Assembly: GCA_021787505.1 (NCBI GenBank)
Contig: JAJYLU010000162.1
Location: 1-5,492 of the forward strand
Length of the DNA: 5,492 bases
Origin: Nitrospirota bacterium
GTDB lineage: Bacteria > Nitrospirota > Thermodesulfovibrionia > Thermodesulfovibrionales > UBA6898
Reading direction: 5' to 3'
In this document: piece after piece, positions 1 to 3,728 of the stretch
Numbering within the stretch: position 1 is the first letter of the stretch
How the letters are laid out: every line of letters starts with the position of its first letter
Notes under the pieces: generated by a model
Databases searched by the model: none
Seen by the model: the letters and a program-made list of their open reading frames with translations, nothing else
What the model was told of the DNA's origin: nothing
Program-made: the position numbers and the translations under genes

Positions 1-1554
1 TCTGCCCAGAAGGGGCGCAACCATCCAGTCAGGCTCTCCTCCGGCGCCTGTCACCCGATAAACGAGCCTTTCGATTGCAGGGACAATCTCCGGTCCCTCC
101 CTAAAGAGGTGATTAATGTTATGGGCGAGGTGCATCGAAAGCCCTACCGGTATGAACATGTACGCAAACTGAATGAATGTACGTTTCAGAGAGAGCGGGG
201 ATTCCAGGCCTGTATATTTCCTTACTGCCAGACTGCCAAGGAAAAGAAGCATCGGAGAGATTATAAGTGACCCAACAGTGAAGACGACCAGGAAAGCCGC
301 CTTTTCACGTGCGGCATGCGAAACTATTCCGAACGTATCGAAGGGCAGGGCATTTCCGATCGCATCCATCCATCCATGCCAGGGAGTGATCATGTCTCCG
401 GTGACGATTACTGTAATGCCCACGAGCACGATTGCCAGGAGAGCCTCATCCAGATATCCCTTTGAAGATACCCAGAGGTCTTTTGCAAAGCTTCTGGTCC
501 GTAGAACGATATTATCCTGAGAACATGACTTAATGCACTCGCTGCAGAAATTGCAGTAGTTGTTCCGGTCAAGTGTCATAGGCGTTACAAACATGGGGCA
601 GGGATGACTCGTACCGGTCCCTTTGATACATTCCTTGACTTTGTGACTTCTGCAGACATCGAGACATTTGTTCCTGAGTTCAACAGGACTGAACATGGAA
701 TATATGCCTATGAGCCCGCCGATAGGGCAGACATATCTGCAAAACGCCCTGCCTTTAAAAACCACCGCCATGCCGCCTGCCACGACAAAGAAGCCTATGA
801 GCAGATACGCGGTGAGGGCGGGCCTGTTCACAATGCCGCTATAGCCGTCCCACCATGTGAGCCCGAAAAATATGAGACTGGACAAATAGATGTTCCTCAG
901 CGGCCGCGGGAAATCCCTTTTCATACTGATCAGTCTTCCGAGCCAGTCCTGTATGGCGCCGAATGGGCACATCATGCACCATATCCTTCCGACAAAGACA
1001 AAGGTGAAGATGATCGCCGCCCACCATATGGTCCACATGAGGAGCGTAGCGATATTCCTGTCGCCTTCCTGGATATCCCCGAGGCCCGCGCCAATTATGA
1101 CGAGAAATATCAGGAGCACCGGGATCTGAAAGACCGGCTGGAACCAGGCCGATTTGAGAAAACTCTGGAGCCACGGTATGTCTAGGAGATTCAGCTTCTG
1201 TCCCGTGGTCAGCCCGAGAGATCTGCGCTGATAAAGGATGGCAATGCCGATCAATCCGCTTAAAAGTATGGCGCCAATCGCAAAAGGCAACCTGTACGGG
1301 TGTGCATTGGACATGTGACCGGACGCGTCCATCCCTGCGTGAGCAAGCGGCTGGGCCATCCCGCTTTCTCCGGCAACCATGTCCTCGCCTCCCGAAGCAT
1401 TATGGCTCTTCATTTCAGAAACTACTTCATGTAGCGAACGAACACCGGCGTTCTCTTGCTGCATAGGAACGTCGTGGCCAAAGGCAAGGCCAACTCCAAA
1501 TAGCAAAGAGAGGACTAAGGAGCCCGCAAGCACATAAAAAATGCGTCTACCCAT
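1..1554 (-). CDS. Membrane polyferredoxin of the NapH/NosR/CcoG type with Met/His-rich periplasmic N-terminus (3' end cut by window)
   Basis: Open from ATG at 1554 to the left edge with no stop: 518 residues, C-terminus missing. Residues 5-24 form a hydrophobic signal segment with a possible cleavage site after AFG (24-26). Residues 27-87 are soluble and contain six His and six Met. Membrane segments are predicted near 89-108, 139-158, 169-188, 222-235, 249-265, 370-387, 419-440 and 459-474. The cysteines are C193/C196 (GRIWCMMCPFGA), C272/C276 (GRAFCRYVCPIGG), C297, C301, C309, C319 (CP), and a classic ferredoxin motif C334-C337-C340-C344; all fall in loops predicted to be cytoplasmic. Known relatives pass electrons across or within the membrane, and CcoG is a copper reductase for cbb3 oxidase assembly. 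A role here in metal or periplasmic redox chemistry is inference. No strong Shine-Dalgarno precedes this ATG. It was chosen because the signal peptide follows directly; an in-frame TTG at 1605 is an alternative. It is transcribed divergently from the flavoprotein gene. Confidence 0.88.
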   Translation of the reverse strand, partial: MGRRIFYVLAGSLVLSLLFGVGLAFGHDVPMQQENAGVRSLHEVVSEMKSHNASGGEDMVAGESGMAQPLAHAGMDASGHMSNAHPYRLPFAIGAILLSGLIGIAILYQRRSLGLTTGQKLNLLDIPWLQSFLKSAWFQPVFQIPVLLIFLVIIGAGLGDIQEGDRNIATLLMWTIWWAAIIFTFVFVGRIWCMMCPFGAIQDWLGRLISMKRDFPRPLRNIYLSSLIFFGLTWWDGYSGIVNRPALTAYLLIGFFVVAGGMAVVFKGRAFCRYVCPIGGLIGIYSMFSPVELRNKCLDVCRSHKVKECIKGTGTSHPCPMFVTPMTLDRNNYCNFCSECIKSCSQDNIVLRTRSFAKDLWVSSKGYLDEALLAIVLVGITVIVTGDMITPWHGWMDAIGNALPFDTFGIVSHAAREKAAFLVVFTVGSLIISPMLLFLGSLAVRKYTGLESPLSLKRTFIQFAYMFIPVGLSMHLAHNINHLFREGPEIVPAIERLVYRVTGAGGEPDWMVAPLLGR

Positions 1555-1641
1555 ATTCTTATTTAACAGAATTGAATTGAAGAAAATATGAATTCCATTC
1601 TCCAACGCAGTGAAACAAAGCCTTTTCAGAAGAGATCGGGC

Positions 1642-1670
1642 ATGACAATTTATGCTATCCATGATATAAA
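1642..1670 (+). promoter_or_regulatory. Putative sigma70-like promoter with extended -10 for the YHS-flavoprotein gene
   Basis: ATGACA (1642-1647) and TATAAA (1665-1670) are separated by 17 bases, and TG lies one base before the -10 (1662-1663), giving an extended -10. Transcription would begin near 1677 and give a leader of about 60 bases ending in the ribosome binding site AGGGGGAG (1721-1728), nine bases before the ATG at 1738. No MerR-type long spacer or clear operator palindrome was seen. Assigned by eye only. Confidence 0.45.
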
Positions 1671-1737
1671 TAATAGAAATAGGCAAGGTACTGACTCGCT
1701 AAAGCGGAAAAAATTGGCCTAGGGGGAGACAGGAATC

Positions 1738-2799
1738 ATGAAGAAAGACCCCGTATGCAATATGATGGTAGACGAAAAGACAGCCGTAACGGCGGACTGT
1801 GATGGAGAGCGATATTATTTTTGCTCTGAAGGATGCAGGGACAAATTTCTTAAGGAACGGTCCTGCAAGCTCCCGCGCACATCGTATGACCTCATTGTTA
1901 TCGGCGGTGGACCTGCGGGCCTCACTGCTGCGGTATATGCGGCGACACTGAAGATGGAAGCCTTTCTCATTGCCAGAGACCTCGGGGGCCAGGCAATCGA
2001 CAGTACAAAGATAGAGAATTATATGGGGTTTGATTTCATCACCGGCCCCGAACTTGTGGAGAAGTTCCAGTATCAACTGATTCACTCCCATTATATAGAC
2101 CATCTTCTCGGCGACGTGGAGAAAATCGAGCCGGTCCATGAAGGTTTCAATGTAGTAGCCTCCGATCTCAACTCCTATTTCGCAAAAACAGTCATTCTGG
2201 CAACTGGCATGACAAGAAGAAAGCTGCACGTGGAAGGCGAGGAGCGGTTCCAGCGAAAAGGCGTTTTTTATGGGAACATTCAGGACCTCTCTTTTGTTCA
2301 GGGAGCTGATGCGGCGGTAATAGGGGGAGGAAATTCGGCGATGCAGATCGTAGAAAACCTTCACACCATTGCAAAGAGCATATACCTCATTTCCGATTCG
2401 AAACTCACGGCAGACGCCTCGATAGTCGAAAGGGTCTCGCAGTTTGAGAATCTCGTGAAGTACGAGAGATTCAAGGTTGTCGAATTTTCAGGCGAAGATG
2501 CGGTCTCGGAAATCTCCATAAGAAAATTAGCGGAAGAAGAAACAGTCAAACTGCCGATAAAGGGAATATTTATCGCCATCGGTCTTCAGCCCAACGCCGC
2601 CCTTGTGTCCGATCTCGCAGAACTGAATGAGCGAGGTGAAATCGTCATCAATTCCGACTGCTCGACCTCTTGTCCCGGGATATTCGCCGCGGGCGACGTC
2701 ACCACCGCCTTCGGCAAAAGGATCGTTATCGCATCCGGAGAGGGGGCCAAGGCGGCCCTTGCCGCGAGGCAGTATATTCTGAACCTGAAAAAGAAGTGA
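1738..2799 (+). CDS. YHS-domain/thioredoxin-reductase-like (AhpF-type) FAD oxidoreductase lacking the redox CxxC
   Basis: 353 residues; ATG preceded by AGGGGGAG at nine-base spacing. Residues 4-40 are a YHS (TRASH-like) metal-binding domain: DPVCNM with C7, then YYFCSEGC with C29 and C33. From residue 50 it is a class II pyridine-nucleotide disulfide oxidoreductase: FAD motif GGGPAG (56-61), GGQ (83-85), IENY (92-95), ATG (about 160), second nucleotide motif GGGNSA (196-201) and the FAD-contacting FAAGD (316-320). Spacing matches E. coli TrxB, but the CATC active site is replaced by GNIQ (179-182), so it should not reduce thioredoxin in the normal way. The NADPH-specifying HRRxxxR stretch is absent (ISDSKLTAD instead), closer to NADH-using AhpF. 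Extra cysteines C308 and C312 precede the FAAGD motif. YHS domains occur in heavy-metal ATPases and metallochaperone contexts, so the neighbours favour metal-linked electron transfer (inference). Ferredoxin-reductase-like activity is the main alternative. Probably cytoplasmic: no signal peptide. Confidence 0.9.
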   Translation: MKKDPVCNMMVDEKTAVTADCDGERYYFCSEGCRDKFLKERSCKLPRTSYDLIVIGGGPAGLTAAVYAATLKMEAFLIARDLGGQAIDSTKIENYMGFDFITGPELVEKFQYQLIHSHYIDHLLGDVEKIEPVHEGFNVVASDLNSYFAKTVILATGMTRRKLHVEGEERFQRKGVFYGNIQDLSFVQGADAAVIGGGNSAMQIVENLHTIAKSIYLISDSKLTADASIVERVSQFENLVKYERFKVVEFSGEDAVSEISIRKLAEEETVKLPIKGIFIAIGLQPNAALVSDLAELNERGEIVINSDCSTSCPGIFAAGDVTTAFGKRIVIASGEGAKAALAARQYILNLKKK

Positions 2800-2817
2800 G
2801 CGCCGTCAGATGAACGA

Positions 2818-2850
2818 TTACAGTTTAGCCCTTCTCAGCCTAAGGGCATT
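2818..2850 (-). pseudogene. Remnant of the 3' end of a second P1B-type heavy-metal ATPase gene
   Basis: Read on the minus strand this is [10 protein letters not shown] followed by TAA. The intact ATPase of this window ends [13 protein letters not shown], and NALRLRR endings are typical of P1B heavy-metal ATPases. Eight of the ten codons differ from the intact gene, seven of them synonymously, so this is the tail of a diverged paralog rather than a recent copy of the neighbour. Just upstream the reading merges into a different gene fragment (tolC-like) in another frame, so everything before these codons has been deleted. It has no function as a gene. It is short, but the combination of motif, adjacent stop and gene context makes chance unlikely. 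Confidence 0.72.
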
Positions 2851-3051
2851 GAGGCAAATACCTTCGCTTCAGAAGCGCTAATTTCAGGACTGTTCTTCAG
2901 CGCCTCATCGATTAGGCCCTGGAGCTTCAGCTAATCAGCGGGCGCGGTTCCGCAAAGGGATAGAAAAAGAGCGAAGAGATAGCGCGATGAGCATGGCGCA
3001 ACAGGCCGTACGTGGTATTTCACCGTATTTGGACCTCGCCGCGCTAACCAT
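2851..3051 (-). pseudogene. 5' remnant of a TolC-family outer-membrane efflux protein gene
   Basis: A minus-strand reading at 2850-2930 gives LKLQGLIDEALKNSPEIS followed by ASEAKVFAS. This matches the start of the mature domain of TolC/CusC-family proteins, in which a first helix of the type L-x-x-L-I-x-E-A-L-x-x-N-P-E-I is followed by A-x-A-x-V. Directly upstream in the same frame lies a signal-peptide-like stretch (YLFALFLSLCGTAPAD), but a TAG at 2931-2933 separates the two, where a Glu codon (GAG) would fit. The likely original start, ATG at 3051, ten bases past the FixH/YtkA stop, reads a hydrophobic N-terminus (AMLIALSL) in a different frame, implying a frameshift near 3000-2975. The gene is cut off near 2850, where it abuts the ATPase tail. 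Its position just downstream of a FixH/YtkA gene fits heavy-metal efflux operons. Only about 65 codons survive, so it cannot make an outer-membrane channel. Confidence 0.7.
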
Positions 3052-3060
3052 TGCTGCACT

Positions 3061-3450
3061 TTACTTGGCATCAACAGTGAACTCCACAGTTGAAGTCTTG
3101 CCTGCCCGAACAATCTTGACCGCAATGTTCCATGGACCTGCGACGGGGAGGTCCATCTTCGCCTTGTATTGACTCTCTTTAAGTTCGGCGTCCGTCTTAT
3201 AGTTCATCGCAGGCATCCCGGGCATTGCCGGCATGGAATACTCCACTGCCACTTTTGCATCTGTGGCATGATGCCCCGATGCGTCCGTGACTTCGATACT
3301 CACGTTATTATTACCCACAACGGGAGGGTTTTTGTCGATCTTTACCACCACATTGTATTCGCCAGCCTTTTTCTTCACCTCATAATTCCTTGCGCATGCA
3401 ATTCCTGCCACCAAAAACGTGATCAAAACAGGTACCACTATTTTTTCCAT
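3061..3450 (-). CDS. FixH/YtkA-like periplasmic protein with Met-rich motif
   Basis: 129 residues. An N-terminal hydrophobic signal (4-18) ends in ACA, giving a plausible signal-peptidase I site before R21; C19 makes a lipoprotein conceivable, but Gly at -3 is a poor lipobox. The mature part is a small beta-rich domain of the YtkA/FixH kind: VVVKIDKNPPVVGNNNVSIEV (34-54), DASGHHATDAKV (56-67), the Met run SMPAMPGMPAM (72-82), and a closing AGPWNIAVKI (104-113). Family members sit beside copper ATPases and RND/TolC efflux genes. The four Met at 73, 76, 79 and 82 plus H60/H61 could bind Cu(I) or Ag(I), which is inference. The start is ATG at 3450, because AGGAGG (3457-3462) lies six bases before it; the in-frame TTG at 3456 directly abuts that site and is unlikely. 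It lies downstream of the ATPase gene on the same strand, separated by a MITE-like element, and upstream of the broken tolC. Confidence 0.85.
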   Translation of the reverse strand: MEKIVVPVLITFLVAGIACARNYEVKKKAGEYNVVVKIDKNPPVVGNNNVSIEVTDASGHHATDAKVAVEYSMPAMPGMPAMNYKTDAELKESQYKAKMDLPVAGPWNIAVKIVRAGKTSTVEFTVDAK

Positions 3451-3456
3451 TATCAA

Positions 3457-3462
3457 CCTCCT
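3457..3462 (-). promoter_or_regulatory. Strong ribosome binding site that sets the FixH/YtkA start
   Basis: Perfect AGGAGG on the minus strand, six bases (TTGATA) before ATG at 3450. It excludes the in-frame TTG at 3456 as the main start because no spacing would remain. Confidence 0.85.
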
Positions 3463-3573
3463 AGCGTTTATATTTCTTCTCGACTAAGTCCATGATTATC
3501 TTTAGGAAAATCTTTGTCCATTAATATTAAAAGTCTCATAATTGAATGCACATTCCCGGAAGATCTCCCCTCG

Positions 3574-3594
3574 CCCCTCTTTTCCTAAGAGGGG
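3574..3594. repeat. Internal palindrome 1 of the MITE-like element
   Basis: CCCCTCTT (3574-3581) and AAGAGGGG (3587-3594) form a perfect eight-pair stem around a five-base loop (TTCCT). No T-run follows on either strand, so it is not a standard intrinsic terminator. Confidence 0.8.
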
Positions 3595-3599
3595 TGAAT

Positions 3600-3622
3600 A
3601 CCTCCCTTTGGCAAAGGGAGGT
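3600..3622. repeat. Internal palindrome 2 of the MITE-like element
   Basis: ACCTCCCTTT (3600-3609) pairs perfectly with AAAGGGAGGT (3613-3622) around the three-base loop GGC: a ten-pair stem. The following TTAGGAGGGATTTT on the plus strand resembles hairpin repeats scattered in intergenic DNA of many bacteria. It could act as an RNA processing or stability hairpin in a transcript from the ATPase gene. Confidence 0.8.
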
Positions 3623-3683
3623 TAGGAGGGATTTTCTGATAATCATGTGCATACTATTTCGAGACTGTTAATAACTCTTGCCA

Positions 3684-3699
3684 AGAAGCCTGAGCTTCT
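3684..3699 (-). terminator. Weak hairpin downstream of the ATPase gene
   Basis: AGAAGC (3684-3689) and GCTTCT (3694-3699) form a six-pair stem with a four-base loop about 30 bases past the ATPase stop. There is no U-tract on the minus strand, so termination is doubtful. It is recorded as the only hairpin between the ATPase stop and the MITE-like element. Confidence 0.22.
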
Positions 3700-3728
3700 C
3701 AGACATGACATTTGTGAACCTGCTCCTT

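Larger units (their letters stand above)
3525..3673. mobile_element. MITE-like element, 149 bases, with 29-base imperfect terminal inverted repeats and two internal hairpins
   Basis: The left end (3525-3553) and the reverse complement of the right end (3645-3673) align without gaps at 24 of 29 positions. Shared blocks are TATTAA, AGTCTC and ATGCACAT. Inside are two strong palindromes (3574-3594 and 3600-3622). No coding sequence fits. The size, terminal inverted repeats and position in an intergenic gap are those of a non-autonomous miniature element. A target duplication cannot be fixed, because TTAATA at each end is also part of the inverted repeat. It lies between the ATPase and FixH/YtkA genes, which would otherwise form one operon. 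Alternatively it could be a fixed structured intergenic repeat of unknown mobility. Confidence 0.65.

Noticed and set aside
604..1185. Plus-strand open frame of 193 codons
   Set aside because: Lies antisense inside the polyferredoxin gene, whose protein has clear Fe-S motifs and membrane segments; the plus-strand product has no recognisable domain and no ribosome site.
1699..2364. Minus-strand open frame of 221 codons
   Set aside because: Antisense shadow of the YHS-flavoprotein, with low-complexity unfamiliar sequence.
1738..2799. Calling the flavoprotein a true thioredoxin reductase or mercuric reductase
   Set aside because: The TrxB CxxC is replaced by GNIQ. MerA has a different fold branch, with a GTCVNVGC-type site and a C-terminal Cys pair, which is absent here.
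2865..2877. Small hairpin CGCTT-CAG-AAGCG as a terminator between the convergent genes
   Set aside because: Only five pairs, no T-run, and it falls within the TolC-like coding remnant.
2931..3125. Minus-strand 64-codon frame as a standalone gene
   Set aside because: It overlaps the FixH/YtkA gene, has no ribosome site, and its only recognisable part is the signal-like end that continues into the TolC-like remnant after the TAG.
3451..3456. TTG at 3456 as the start of the FixH/YtkA gene
   Set aside because: It directly abuts AGGAGG, leaving no spacing; ATG at 3450 has ideal spacing.
3495..3524. Promoter for the FixH/YtkA gene (TTAATG, 18-base spacer, GATAAT on the minus strand)
   Set aside because: The -35 matches the consensus at only three of six positions in an AT-rich stretch overlapping the MITE-like end; too weak to list.
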